Origin: Clostridium weizhouense
Lineage (GTDB): Bacteria; Bacillota; Clostridia; Clostridiales; Clostridiaceae
DNA length: 64,000 nucleotides
Reading direction: 5' to 3'
NCBI RefSeq assembly: GCF_019431045.1
Contig: NZ_JAHXPT010000002.1
Span: 340,384 to 404,383 of the forward strand
The number at the start of each line of letters is the position of its first letter. The first letter of the stretch is position 1. Below the pieces are notes generated by a model. It had not been told where the DNA came from and ran no database searches. It was given only the letters and a program-made list of their open reading frames with translations. Shown piece by piece: positions 53,253 through 60,890 of this stretch. A program made the position numbers and the translations under genes.

Positions 53253-54095
53253 ATGCATAAAATAGCCGTTGTTGTAGATAGTACTGCTGTAATTGACAAG
53301 AAATTATTTGAAAATAATAAGAATTTATATTCACTACCACTTGAACTAATAATTGATGAGAAATCTTTTAAAGATGGAATAGATATAACTCCAAGCGAAT
53401 TTTGTTCTAAAATGAATGAATGTATACATCTTCCAACCACTTCACAACCATCTATTGGAGATGTTTTAAAACTTTTTGAGGAAATAATAGATAAATATGA
53501 TTACATTATATACATTACGATTAGCTCTAAATTGAGTGGTACATTTCAAACCGGAATAGTAGCTAAAAATCAAGTTTCAAATGATAAAATAATAGTTTTT
53601 GATTCTCTTTTTACATCAACTATTCAAAAACAGATGACAATAACAACATTAGAATTAATTAAAAATGGAAGTTCTATTGAAGATATTTTGAAAAATCTTC
53701 AATATATAAGGTCAAATTCAAAAATATATTTAGTAGTAGATGATTTATCTCATTTACGCAGAACTGGAAGAATATCTTTATCTGCCTCATCTTTTGGGAG
53801 ATTACTAAATATAAAGCCAATTTTATCTTTTGAAGAAGGTGAAATAGTATTAAAAAACAAAGTAAGGACTATGAATAAAGTATATAATAATTTAATTGAA
53901 CTAATAGAAAGTGAAAATTTAACTTCAAATTCAAAAATTATTATTGCTCATGCAAATGGTTATGATTCAGCATTAAAATTAAAAGAAAAAGTATTGGAAA
54001 TATATCCTGAACATACAATCTTAATTGAAGAATTGTCACCTGTAATAAGTGTACATACAGGAAAGAGAAGTTTTGGAATATCGTGGATATACTAA
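53253..54095 (+). CDS. DegV-family fatty-acid-binding protein
   Basis: A 280-residue DegV/FakB-type protein: KIAVVVDSTAVIDKKLF (about 3-19), the TTSQPSIGDVL segment (about 62-72) that touches the fatty acid carboxylate, VVDDLSHLRRTGRISLSAS (about 163-181), and ISVHTGKRSFGISW at the C-terminus. It would carry a fatty acid to the FakA kinase. The ATG at 53253 is used with GGAGG 8 bases upstream; a GTG at 53244 lies within that site. Divergent tetR and the palindrome at 53200 suggest lipid-responsive control. Confidence 0.88.
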   Translation: MHKIAVVVDSTAVIDKKLFENNKNLYSLPLELIIDEKSFKDGIDITPSEFCSKMNECIHLPTTSQPSIGDVLKLFEEIIDKYDYIIYITISSKLSGTFQTGIVAKNQVSNDKIIVFDSLFTSTIQKQMTITTLELIKNGSSIEDILKNLQYIRSNSKIYLVVDDLSHLRRTGRISLSASSFGRLLNIKPILSFEEGEIVLKNKVRTMNKVYNNLIELIESENLTSNSKIIIAHANGYDSALKLKEKVLEIYPEHTILIEELSPVISVHTGKRSFGISWIY

Positions 54096-54111
54096 TATTA
54101 TCTTAACTTTA

Positions 54112-54168
54112 ATATAACTAAAAGGTTGTCTTAAGCTTTTAATTTGGACAACCTTTTAGTTATTTTTA
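54112..54168. terminator. bidirectional terminator between degV and tlp
   Basis: Perfect 15-base arms AACTAAAAGGTTGTC and GACAACCTTTTAGTT around a 16-base loop, followed by ATTTTTATT; between convergent genes. Confidence 0.85.
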
Positions 54169-54201
54169 TTGTCTAAAGTTATATTAAAAATTCACTTAAT
54201 T

Positions 54202-54429
54202 TTATCTATATCCGTTTTGTTTATCTATTGCCTCATCTTTAATTTCTGATCTCATAGCATTAAGGGCTTCTTCTCTTCTCTCATTTTTATCACTCAATGT
54301 CTTTTTCATCTTTTCATCATCTGTTTCTTCAATCATTTCATCTGCACGATGAATATTTTGAATGGTATTACTAATATTATGTTGAATTCTGTCTACATTA
54401 TTTCTTCTATCATCTGCTTTGTTATACAT
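54202..54429 (-). CDS. tlp: small acid-soluble spore protein Tlp
   Basis: A 75-residue, highly charged, helical protein with the Tlp pattern: NKADDRRNNVDRIQHNISNT (about residues 3-22), IHRADEMIEETDDEKMKK, then KNERREEALNAMRSEIKDE. Length matches Tlp (about 70-80). Tlp proteins are made in the forespore and degraded at germination; the gene implies a spore-forming host. AAAGGAGAG lies 5 to 6 bases upstream of the ATG. A forespore sigma-G promoter is expected, but I did not identify one with confidence. Confidence 0.9.
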   Translation of the reverse strand: MYNKADDRRNNVDRIQHNISNTIQNIHRADEMIEETDDEKMKKTLSDKNERREEALNAMRSEIKDEAIDKQNGYR

Positions 54430-54651
54430 AATTTTATCTCTCCTTTATTCTTTTAATTTATTTTTAATAAAGTATTCTATATTTAAATACTTTTCTTGTT
54501 TATTATCTGTTTAAATATGTTTATTATGTCTTAAAAAATTTTGTTTAATTTCTTATTATTTCAAATAATAGTAGTCATTTTTATATTTATCCCATAATAT
54601 AAAATTTAAGATTTTAATTTCCTTGTATTTTAAAACTCTATAATTTCCTAT

Positions 54652-54735
54652 ATAAAAAAACAGCAGATAATTTTTTATTAAAATAAAATTATCCACTGTT
54701 TCTTGATATAACTAGTTGCCTTTATAATATGTTCA
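54652..54735. repeat. repeat family C, copy 1
   Basis: About 84 bases containing the hairpin AAACAG(CA)GATAATTTT / AAAATTATC(CA)CTGTTT followed by CTTGATATAACTAGTTG and CTTTATAATAT. The same series, in the same orientation, occurs at 60347. Could serve as the terminator of the sigma/anti-sigma operon on the minus strand. Confidence 0.6.
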
Positions 54736-54766
54736 AAAAATTCAAAAAATATTCTTTTTATTTTTG

Positions 54767-54805
54767 GCTATGTTTTAAGTGAATGTTGATATTATAAAAC
54801 ATAGC
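54767..54805. repeat. family A element, minimal form (A8)
   Basis: GCTATGTTTTAAGTGAATG plus TTGATATTATAAAACATAGC: the two terminal repeats joined with no centre, like A6 at 51677. Confidence 0.65.
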
Positions 54806-54954
54806 GTTATTTTTTAATTACTTTGAATCCAATAATATAAAAACCTAATATTACGCTTCTTACTTACTTTATTGGCTTATATAATTTCAAACTCCTACCT
54901 TACTAATTATATATCTCTTTGTATTAGTAGTAATTGATAACACTTTATAATAAT

Positions 54955-55764
54955 TTATATACTGAATCTCTTTACTCCTGATAAATCCAGAATTCTCTTA
55001 TAACCAAATTTATATAGCAATACTACTCCAAATATTATTAATATTAAATTATATAACATTACGCCAATCCAATCTGTATCATTAATTCTTGTTAATATAA
55101 ATAATTTAATTACATCGAAATCGATTATATTATTTAAACCCCACATTTTGAAAAAGACACCAGTAAGTATTACATAAAATATAGGGAATATATATGTTGT
55201 ACACTTTCTACCAATTGCTGTTGTAAGCCCAATCATAAATGTTGAAAAAGCAATTGAAGATAGTACTGTTCCTAAAAGTATTATTATAATATATAATATT
55301 TTTGAAGTTTCATACAGCCCTATAAATGCACGCATTATGAATACTCCATTTCTAATATTTTCTCCAACCTCATTGTTAATTCCAAAAATTATAACAAAAT
55401 ATAAAATAAATATTCCATAACTCAATGTAAAAACAATTGAATTTATTAATGCATTAACTAGTAATTTAACTTTAAAATAAGTTTTTATATCTATTATTTC
55501 TAACAATTTATTCAAAAATCCTGATTCTTTATCCCTAATTATTGATGTAGAATATATAAATCCAGCTATAATTGGTGCTATAAAACATATATATGAAAAT
55601 TGATGAATTCGTATAAAATAGTCTATTCCATCTACTCCTGGATACGAAAACTTTATTTCTTCTACATAAGGAATTATAAATAATGCTAAAATTATTAAAA
55701 TGGAAATTATAGTTCTCCAAGATAATATATTCTTTTTAAATTCTAGCTTCAAATATGTTTTCAT
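54955..55764 (-). CDS. ABC-2-type membrane protein
   Basis: A 269-residue membrane protein with six hydrophobic segments and the ABC-2 layout: a short cytoplasmic start (YLKLEFKKNILSWRT), TM1 at about 18-35, a large loop with IHQFSYICFIAPIIAGFIYS at about 53-72, then the cytoplasmic RDKESGFLNKLLEIIDIKTYF (split as RDKESGFLNK and LLEIIDIKTYF) that precedes TM3. No ATPase gene accompanies it. It is 17 bases downstream of the anti-sigma gene, so it belongs to the sigma operon. It may be a solo permease that borrows an ATPase, or have a different role. Confidence 0.72.
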   Translation of the reverse strand: MKTYLKLEFKKNILSWRTIISILIILALFIIPYVEEIKFSYPGVDGIDYFIRIHQFSYICFIAPIIAGFIYSTSIIRDKESGFLNKLLEIIDIKTYFKVKLLVNALINSIVFTLSYGIFILYFVIIFGINNEVGENIRNGVFIMRAFIGLYETSKILYIIIILLGTVLSSIAFSTFMIGLTTAIGRKCTTYIFPIFYVILTGVFFKMWGLNNIIDFDVIKLFILTRINDTDWIGVMLYNLILIIFGVVLLYKFGYKRILDLSGVKRFSI

Positions 55765-55781
55765 CCATACCCCTCCATTTA

Positions 55782-56774
55782 TTAATATTTATCTGCTACT
55801 GCTCCTATTGTAGCTGCTTTAATATAATTTTTATCTTTTAAGGCTTTTAATGAATTTCTATCTCCACTCACGACTACTCCTATTATTTTTAAATCTTCTT
55901 TATTAATCTCACTTTTACCATTACTTAAAATATCAAATAGCTTTTGATATTCACTACTATAGTCTTTATTGTTTTTACATCTAGTAATTACATTTATAAA
56001 ATCTTTTTCAGGATTTTCAAGTGATTTTCCTTCTCCATCTAAAGCTTTTATACCATGCACATCATATTCATCAAATATAAATTTATTTAATGAATCTTCA
56101 CTATTTTCAGTAAAAGTATCAACCCAATACCAATTTAAAGTAATATTACTTGGAATCATATTTTTTACTTCTTCAAAATCATAAGCTTTATCAAATGATA
56201 ATGATATCTCCATTAATTTATTACCTTCTATTTCATCAAGTTTCTTTAAATCATTTGTATAATTCTCATAATTTACTGATGGATCATAAAATTTCATTAC
56301 CTTCTTACCGGCTTTATTATATGCTTGAGCTTCATTTAAATCTTTTTCTGATTTTCCAGATCTGTCAAACAAATAATTTTCTAGATCACCATAAATTCCA
56401 TTTATTAAATACATATAGCTATATCCATCTTTATAACTTCCATCAATTATAGGTTTATTTCCTAAATATCTGTACCTAGTATAATCTAATTCTCCAACCA
56501 TAATCCTGTCATCAACTTGTACACACCCTAAAAAAGCATTTGGCATAGCAATATTATACCAAGCTTCTAAATTATTCTGCTCTTTGTTACTTATTTCATT
56601 TAAAATAGTAGCATTTAACGAAAATACCACAAAGCTTGCAATAATAAATACCATTAAACTTACTATTGTAGTTCTTATTATTGAAAAGATTTTAGCTTTT
56701 TGAATTGTCTTATTAAAATTAGGTTTTTCTTTTATTTCAAATAATTCTCTTAATCTTTCATCATCGCTCTTCAT
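55782..56774 (-). CDS. anti-sigma factor (sigma regulator N/C-domain type)
   Basis: A 330-residue membrane protein. The cytoplasmic N-terminus (about 1-30, SDDERLRELFEIKEKPNFN) would hold the ECF sigma factor, and one TM segment lies at about 31-53. The extracytoplasmic part of about 270 residues includes the IAMPNAFLGCVQVDDRIMVG-like start (split as IAMPNAFLGCV and QVDDRIMVG) and the ISLSFDKAYDFEEV/WYWVDTF pattern of the sigma-regulator C-terminal domain. Its gene overlaps the sigma gene by 14 bases, typical of sigma/anti-sigma pairs. The signal sensed is unknown. Confidence 0.82.
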   Translation of the reverse strand: MKSDDERLRELFEIKEKPNFNKTIQKAKIFSIIRTTIVSLMVFIIASFVVFSLNATILNEISNKEQNNLEAWYNIAMPNAFLGCVQVDDRIMVGELDYTRYRYLGNKPIIDGSYKDGYSYMYLINGIYGDLENYLFDRSGKSEKDLNEAQAYNKAGKKVMKFYDPSVNYENYTNDLKKLDEIEGNKLMEISLSFDKAYDFEEVKNMIPSNITLNWYWVDTFTENSEDSLNKFIFDEYDVHGIKALDGEGKSLENPEKDFINVITRCKNNKDYSSEYQKLFDILSNGKSEINKEDLKIIGVVVSGDRNSLKALKDKNYIKAATIGAVADKY

Positions 56775-57276
56775 ATTTATCCCTCCATAATTTTTTAAAT
56801 TGTTCTCTAGCTCTAAAAAGATAAGTTTTAACTGTATTTTCGTTTATCTCTAAAAGTTCTGCTATCTCTTTATAAGATAAGCACATGTCATATTTAAAGA
56901 ACAAAAGATTTTTATGAATTTCACTAATAGAATTTAGAGTATCTAAAATTTCCTTCTTTCTTTCTTCATCTAATATAAAATCTTCAACTAGTTTTCTATC
57001 TGTTAAGCTTTCTTTAAATATTTCTTCATCAATATTCAAGTGAACATGTCTATTATTTTTTCTACATAAATCATAATATTTATTAATTGCTACCTTAAAA
57101 AGCCATGCTGAAACCTTATCAGTTTGTATACCATCAATATACTTTAGTGCCTTATAAAAAGTATCTTGAACTATATCTTCAGCACTATCTTGGTTACACC
57201 CAAGCTTAACTAAATACTTATATATGAGGTTCATTTTCTTCTTAAACATGTCATTAATTAATTCATTTCTCATCAT
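56761..57276 (-). CDS. ECF-type RNA polymerase sigma factor
   Basis: A 171-residue sigma-70 family group IV factor. Region 2 includes DSAEDIVQDTFYKALKYID (about 31-49) and AWLFKVAINKYYDLCRKNNR (about 59-78), which bind the -10 region and the polymerase. Region 4 has MCLSYKEIAELLEINENTVKTYLFRAREQ, split here as MCLSYKEIAELL and EINENTVKTYLFRAREQ (about 129-158), which is the -35 helix-turn-helix. There is no region 3. The next gene overlaps it and encodes its anti-sigma; an ABC-2 permease follows. It probably autoregulates this operon; I could not fix its own promoter. Confidence 0.9.
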   Translation of the reverse strand: MMRNELINDMFKKKMNLIYKYLVKLGCNQDSAEDIVQDTFYKALKYIDGIQTDKVSAWLFKVAINKYYDLCRKNNRHVHLNIDEEIFKESLTDRKLVEDFILDEERKKEILDTLNSISEIHKNLLFFKYDMCLSYKEIAELLEINENTVKTYLFRAREQFKKLWRDKYEER

Positions 57277-57487
57277 TTCCTCCTCTCATAAAGTAAATTA
57301 GTTATCATCATTAGTTTTGAAATACTTCTGTTATTATGACGTTTTAAACATAAATATGTATACACTTATTTTACATTAAATAATAAATATACCAATTATT
57401 TATTAAAGAGCCCTTGTTCTTCTACATACTTGTTTTTATATTCATAGGATGTATCATAAATATTATTACTGAAATAAAAACTGGAAC

Positions 57488-57536
57488 AAAAAAAAGAAGG
57501 AGATTGCCCTCATTATCTGGACTTAGTTCTCCTTCA
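57488..57536 (-). terminator. intrinsic terminator (hisS transcript)
   Basis: On the minus strand GAAGGAGA and TCTCCTTC pair around a 24-base region, followed by eight T. It lies 130 bases beyond the hisS stop. Confidence 0.8.
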
Positions 57537-57616
57537 TGATTAAATAATTATTTAATATACTAACTTCTATTAATTTCATCAATTTAACTTGATTAATTAT
57601 TATAATGCTAAAGTAC

Positions 57617-57654
57617 AATTTTTTAGTTTCCTAAAAAACTAGAATTGTATTTAT
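57617..57654 (-). terminator. hairpin immediately after hisS
   Basis: On the minus strand ACAATTCTAGTTT and AAACTAAAAAATTGT pair imperfectly, 16 bases past the hisS stop codon. It may be a weak first terminator or an mRNA 3' hairpin. Confidence 0.5.
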
Positions 57655-57669
57655 TAAAGTGCAAAAACA

Positions 57670-58965
57670 TTATAGTAATCTATACTCAAGATTTTTACTT
57701 TCACCTGAATCCATATTTTTTATTTTTACTTCTCTCTTTTCTACCTCTTCTTCACCAATTAATATTACATCACTAACAGCTATTTTATTAGCATAATTCA
57801 TTTTTTTCTTTAATGAATCTTCTTCAAAATAAACTGTAACTCTTTTCCCATTCTTCTGTAAATATCTCATTACTTCAGCACAATATTTAATTGTATCACC
57901 TATTGGTATTATTAAGTAATCTAACTTATTTTTCATCTCATATTTATCTATAAATCCTATCTCCTTTAAAACAAAAAATAATCTAGTTATCCCTATTGAT
58001 ATACCCACTCCAGGTAATATATTATTAGTATAATTTTCAGCTAAATTATCATATCTTCCTCCTGAACAAATAGAACCATATCCTTCATTTCCTGTTAATA
58101 TAGTTTCAAAAACTGTTCCTGTATAATAATCTAAACCTCTTATAATCTTTAAATTTATTTCAAACTCTTCATCACCTACACCTAATATTGATAATATATA
58201 ACAGACCTTATTTAATTCTTCTATTCCTTCAATAAAGTCTTTATTATCAATTTTAAGTTTTAAAAGCTCCCCTATTATTTCTTTATTAGTACCATTTATA
58301 TCTAATACTTTATTAATATATTCACTTTTCTCAGCACCTATAAGACTCTTTAATTCCTTAGAAAACACCTCCTTACCTATCTTGTTATACTTATCTATTA
58401 ATATCATAACTTCATTAGTTTTATCTATTTCTAATTCATTTAATATACCTTTTAATATCTTTCTATTACTTATTTGAAATCTATAATTATTTAATCCTAT
58501 TGATTTAAAAGCTTTAGAAGCTAAGCTTATAACCCATGCATCATTATCTATACTTAACTTTCCTTTACCAATAACATCAATATCACATTGATAAAATTCT
58601 CTATATCTACCCTTTTGGTTTCTTTCGCCTCTATATACCTTTCCTATTTGATATCTTTTAAATGGAAAAACTAATTCATTATAATATTGAGCTACATATC
58701 TAGCAAATGGTACTGTTAAGTCAAATCTTAAAGCTAAGTTGTTCTTTCCTTTTTGAAAACTATATACTTGCTTTTCAGTTTCTCCTCCTGTCTTTGCAAG
58801 TAATACTTCTGCTTTTTCTATTATTGGCGTATCTATTGCTAAACATCCATTTTCTTCATATACCTTTGTTATCCTAGATACTATATCATTAAATATTTGT
58901 TGCTCATTTGGTAATAACTCCATAAATCCTGGCAGTATGCTTGGTTTTATAATATTTTTTTTCAT
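57670..58965 (-). CDS. hisS: histidyl-tRNA synthetase
   Basis: A 431-residue class II aminoacyl-tRNA synthetase. Motif 1 region KPSILPGFMELLPNEQQIF (about 7-25), the His-site LRFDLTVPFARYVAQYY (about 73-89), motif 2 KVYRGERNQKGRYREFYQCD (about 107-126, more like the archaeal/eukaryal form), RGLDYYTGTVFE (about 280) and motif 3-like GSICSGGRYDNLA (about 300) are all present. A complete C-terminal anticodon-binding domain (LDYLIIPIGD ... VILIGEEEVEKREVKIKN) follows. HisZ was considered and rejected because the anticodon domain and substrate motifs are intact. ATG 58965 follows AGGAG by 8 bases. It is preceded by a His-codon leader peptide and a terminator-like hairpin (58982-59171), so expression is probably histidine-controlled. 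Confidence 0.9.
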   Translation of the reverse strand: MKKNIIKPSILPGFMELLPNEQQIFNDIVSRITKVYEENGCLAIDTPIIEKAEVLLAKTGGETEKQVYSFQKGKNNLALRFDLTVPFARYVAQYYNELVFPFKRYQIGKVYRGERNQKGRYREFYQCDIDVIGKGKLSIDNDAWVISLASKAFKSIGLNNYRFQISNRKILKGILNELEIDKTNEVMILIDKYNKIGKEVFSKELKSLIGAEKSEYINKVLDINGTNKEIIGELLKLKIDNKDFIEGIEELNKVCYILSILGVGDEEFEINLKIIRGLDYYTGTVFETILTGNEGYGSICSGGRYDNLAENYTNNILPGVGISIGITRLFFVLKEIGFIDKYEMKNKLDYLIIPIGDTIKYCAEVMRYLQKNGKRVTVYFEEDSLKKKMNYANKIAVSDVILIGEEEVEKREVKIKNMDSGESKNLEYRLL

Positions 58966-58981
58966 TTTAATCACTCCTATG

Positions 58982-59028
58982 TATTTTTATATAGCAAAAG
59001 CCATGTAGGCATATATCCCACATGGCTC
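58982..59028 (-). terminator. attenuator terminator before hisS
   Basis: On the minus strand AGCCATGT and ACATGGCT pair perfectly around a 13-base loop (GGGATATATGCCT), followed by TTTTGCTATATAAAAA. It lies 17 bases before the hisS ribosome binding site, after the leader peptide and its stems. Confidence 0.7.
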
Positions 59029-59171
59029 TAAATAAATTATGATTTCACTTAATTTATCATTACCTAGAGATACAAGCCTAATGCTGATAGACTTGTATCT
59101 GCTTTTTACAGACCAAGTCTCTAGTAATGATGATGTATTCTGTTTTGTTTACTAATATTAAGTGTTATCAT
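59029..59171 (-). ncRNA. putative histidine attenuator leader (alternating stems)
   Basis: After the leader peptide the RNA can form exclusive pairings. ATCATTACTAGAGA (59131-59118, covering the last His codons and the stop) pairs with TCTCTAGGTAATGAT (59070-59056, one bulge). GACTTGGTCTG pairs with CAGATACAAGTC (59101-59090). ATACAAGTC pairs with GGCTTGTAT (59078-59070 area). A ribosome stalled at the His codons would mask the 5' strand of the first stem and shift the fold. Stems are read by eye; energies are not computed. Confidence 0.7.
59121..59171 (-). CDS. histidine leader peptide of the hisS attenuator
   Basis: A 16-residue frame, MITLNISKQNRIHHHY, starts with ATG 5 bases after AGGAGG and ends TAG. 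Three consecutive CAT His codons sit directly before the region that forms the alternative stems. This is the form of a ribosome-mediated amino acid attenuator, known from the enterobacterial his operon but unusual in Firmicutes, where T-boxes usually do this job. It lies about 160 bases before the hisS start. Confidence 0.75.
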   Translation of the reverse strand: MITLNISKQNRIHHHY

Positions 59172-59282
59172 AACTTTCCTCCTAAAATAATGTTACTAAT
59201 ATTATACATTTTAATTATTTAATATTCAATTCTCATGATAAAATTTATTAAATGAAAAAATTTCTAATTAAATTCTCTATAT

Positions 59283-59326
59283 ATAAACCTAAATAATACT
59301 TATTTGTGATACGATTCTCCATATCA
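59283..59326. repeat. direct repeat flanking the accessory lipoprotein gene, left copy
   Basis: About 43 bases (TATAAACCTAAATAATACTT, then TTTGTGATACGATTCTCC and ATATCA) match the segment at 60240-60283 (TATAAACCTCATTTACTTG, TGATATGGTTATCC, ATATCA) in the same orientation with a few changes. The pair brackets 59627-60088. Confidence 0.5.
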
Positions 59327-59355
59327 CTTGCAAGTCAAGTTTTTCCATTCTATTC

Positions 59356-59520
59356 TTATGTATACTTTCTACATAATTATGGTATAATTCTAAAGTAATA
59401 TTTTGAAATCCGTAGTGAATGGCTACGTAGGTTTCGAACGTTTCCCTCAGTGGATTCCTTATACTACCCATAAAAATTATTAATCTTTATATCCATCCTG
59501 GACTATTGATGAACTATTTT
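59356..59520. other. locally G+C-richer patch with a short unassigned frame
   Basis: A stretch near 59405-59460 (e.g. CCGTAGTGAATGGCTACGTA) is clearly less A/T-rich than its surroundings. A 60-residue frame runs through it on the minus strand (59289-59471) without a convincing ribosome binding site. It may be the remnant of a foreign gene or RNA. I do not call it a gene. Confidence 0.35.
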
Positions 59521-59626
59521 ACTATAACTAGTAGGTGGTATTGGGCATATTTGATACTTTTATAAAAATAAACATAAATAATTTAAATAACATTTCTATT
59601 CATCCCGCCAACTTGGAAGTTGTAAA

Positions 59627-60088
59627 TCAAATATTGGAGTGAATATAAAATAATGTAGCTGATTGAGTATCATAGAAATATACAGAGTAATTATCAAATT
59701 TTTCATAATTTGAATTTCCGATTGCTTCTCCTTCTTTTGTTTTGATATAAATATAATCACCTGCAGAAATACACGCGTCATCAAAATCATATTCTTCGGT
59801 TCTATCTGCTGCATCCATCCATGATGCAAAGTTAGTAAAATATGAACTGATATTTTCTATATCATCATCTTTGACCGTTGAATAAGTGTTGTTTTTAAAA
59901 AACAAATCAGAAGATGCATCATAATAATATTTACAATAATCGGTATAATCCTGAAAACCATCTTCATCAAAGTGTTCGTCTTTACTTACATACCCATCTA
60001 AAATTCCTTTATCCGAAATGGAATAACAGCCACTTAAGCAAATAATCAATCCAATTAGCATAACTAATGTATATATTATTTTTTTCAT
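59627..60088 (-). CDS. small lipoprotein of unknown family
   Basis: A 153-residue exported lipoprotein. A signal peptide with lipobox ICLSGC places the anchor at about Cys21. The mature part is very acidic and aromatic (many Asp, Tyr, Phe; DYTDYCKYYYDASSDLFF near 46-63), probably a compact beta-rich domain on the cell surface. It is flanked by direct repeats at 59283 and 60240, which suggests an accessory insertion. The ribosome binding site is weak (AGGGT, 9-10 bases before the ATG). No family recognised. Confidence 0.65.
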   Translation of the reverse strand: MKKIIYTLVMLIGLIICLSGCYSISDKGILDGYVSKDEHFDEDGFQDYTDYCKYYYDASSDLFFKNNTYSTVKDDDIENISSYFTNFASWMDAADRTEEYDFDDACISAGDYIYIKTKEGEAIGNSNYEKFDNYSVYFYDTQSATLFYIHSNI

Positions 60089-60239
60089 TATTTGAACCCT
60101 ACTTTCAAATTTTAATTTGTCTCTTACTTAATTTATTAGCTTTATTCATTATAAAATCTTTTGTAAATTAATTAATACTTATAATACACTTTTTCGCTTA
60201 TAAAAGCACCATTAAGTAAGTTATACCCATGCCTAATGG

Positions 60240-60283
60240 TATAAACCTCATTTACTTGTGATATGGTTATCCATATCATATTC
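60240..60283. repeat. direct repeat flanking the accessory lipoprotein gene, right copy
   Basis: Matches 59283-59326 in the same orientation, including TGTGATA(T/C)G and TCCATATCA (TATCCATATCATA here). It lies upstream of the lipoprotein start and could contain its promoter region. Confidence 0.5.
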
Positions 60284-60346
60284 TAATATAATTTTAAAAC
60301 ATATTTATATAATTCCTATTATTGCTCTTATTTATAATTTAATTTA

Positions 60347-60432
60347 GAAATAGAAAAACAGTAGTTAATTCTGCATTAAAACAAAACTACCCTACTGTTT
60401 CTTTAATATAATTAGTTACATTTATAGTATAT
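60347..60432. repeat. repeat family C, copy 2
   Basis: AAACAGTAGTTAATT, ACTACCCTACTGTTTC and AATATAATTAGTTACATTTA follow the same order as copy 1 at 54652. The AAACAGTAG/CTACTGTTT hairpin could terminate the mntA-hepT transcript. Its end abuts the hepT stop codon at 60432. Confidence 0.6.
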
Positions 60433-60890
60433 TAAAAAATATTCTTAGCATCTAACTTAACTTTTTGTTCTGTTATTTTAAGAAAAATTTCTAATAACTC
60501 CATCTTAGAAATTGCATAATCTAATATATCCTTCTCTACACGCTCTCTTTTATAGTAATCATGTGTATATCTATTTCTAAGTTTTATTGCAGAAATTAAA
60601 AACTTACTTAAATCATCATCGATAAATCCATATAAATTAGATTTTTTTATTAGTTCAATACCTGAATATCCATCCACATAATTTTCATTCATTACAAGAT
60701 ATGTTTCTGACATATCGATAATATACTCTGAAAAATCCTGAAAGTAACCTATTATCGCTCTTTTTATATAAACTGACTCTGTTAATTTATATTCCTTTAT
60801 AGCTCCTTGCATAAGCTTTAATGTATCTTTAGCACTATTAAATTTTAAATTCAAACTTTCTTTCTTATATTTATAATATGCTGCTACCAT
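60432..60890 (-). CDS. hepT: HepT-like HEPN-domain toxin (type VII toxin-antitoxin)
   Basis: A 152-residue all-helical protein of the HEPN family. The catalytic/modification motif R-x4-H-x-Y is present as RNRYTHDY near residue 108-115: Arg and His for RNA cleavage and the Tyr that the antitoxin AMPylates in known HepT-MntA systems. It overlaps the nucleotidyltransferase gene by 20 bases, with GGAGGAGG 6 bases before its ATG. Toxic RNase activity is transferred from family knowledge. The gene order (antitoxin first, toxin second) is one seen in such pairs. Confidence 0.87.
   Translation of the reverse strand: MVAAYYKYKKESLNLKFNSAKDTLKLMQGAIKEYKLTESVYIKRAIIGYFQDFSEYIIDMSETYLVMNENYVDGYSGIELIKKSNLYGFIDDDLSKFLISAIKLRNRYTHDYYKRERVEKDILDYAISKMELLEIFLKITEQKVKLDAKNIF

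Noticed and set aside
53180..53440. 86-codon minus-strand frame opposite degV
   Set aside because: Antisense to the DegV start and the operator region; the DegV frame has a good ribosome binding site and conserved motifs.
42587..54805. CRISPR array as explanation for the dispersed repeats
   Set aside because: The repeats are irregularly spaced, palindromic and of different lengths, with no uniform spacers and no cas genes.
57670..58965. Possible HisZ (ATP phosphoribosyltransferase regulatory subunit) instead of HisS
   Set aside because: Motif 2, the histidine-binding loop and a C-terminal anticodon-binding domain are all intact, and no hisG follows.
59289..59471. 60-codon minus-strand frame
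   Set aside because: No ribosome binding site or recognisable family; kept only as part of the unusual G+C patch.
59596..59829. 77-codon minus-strand frame overlapping the lipoprotein gene
   Set aside because: Runs in another frame of 59627-60088; the lipoprotein frame has a signal peptide and lipobox, this one has no supporting feature.
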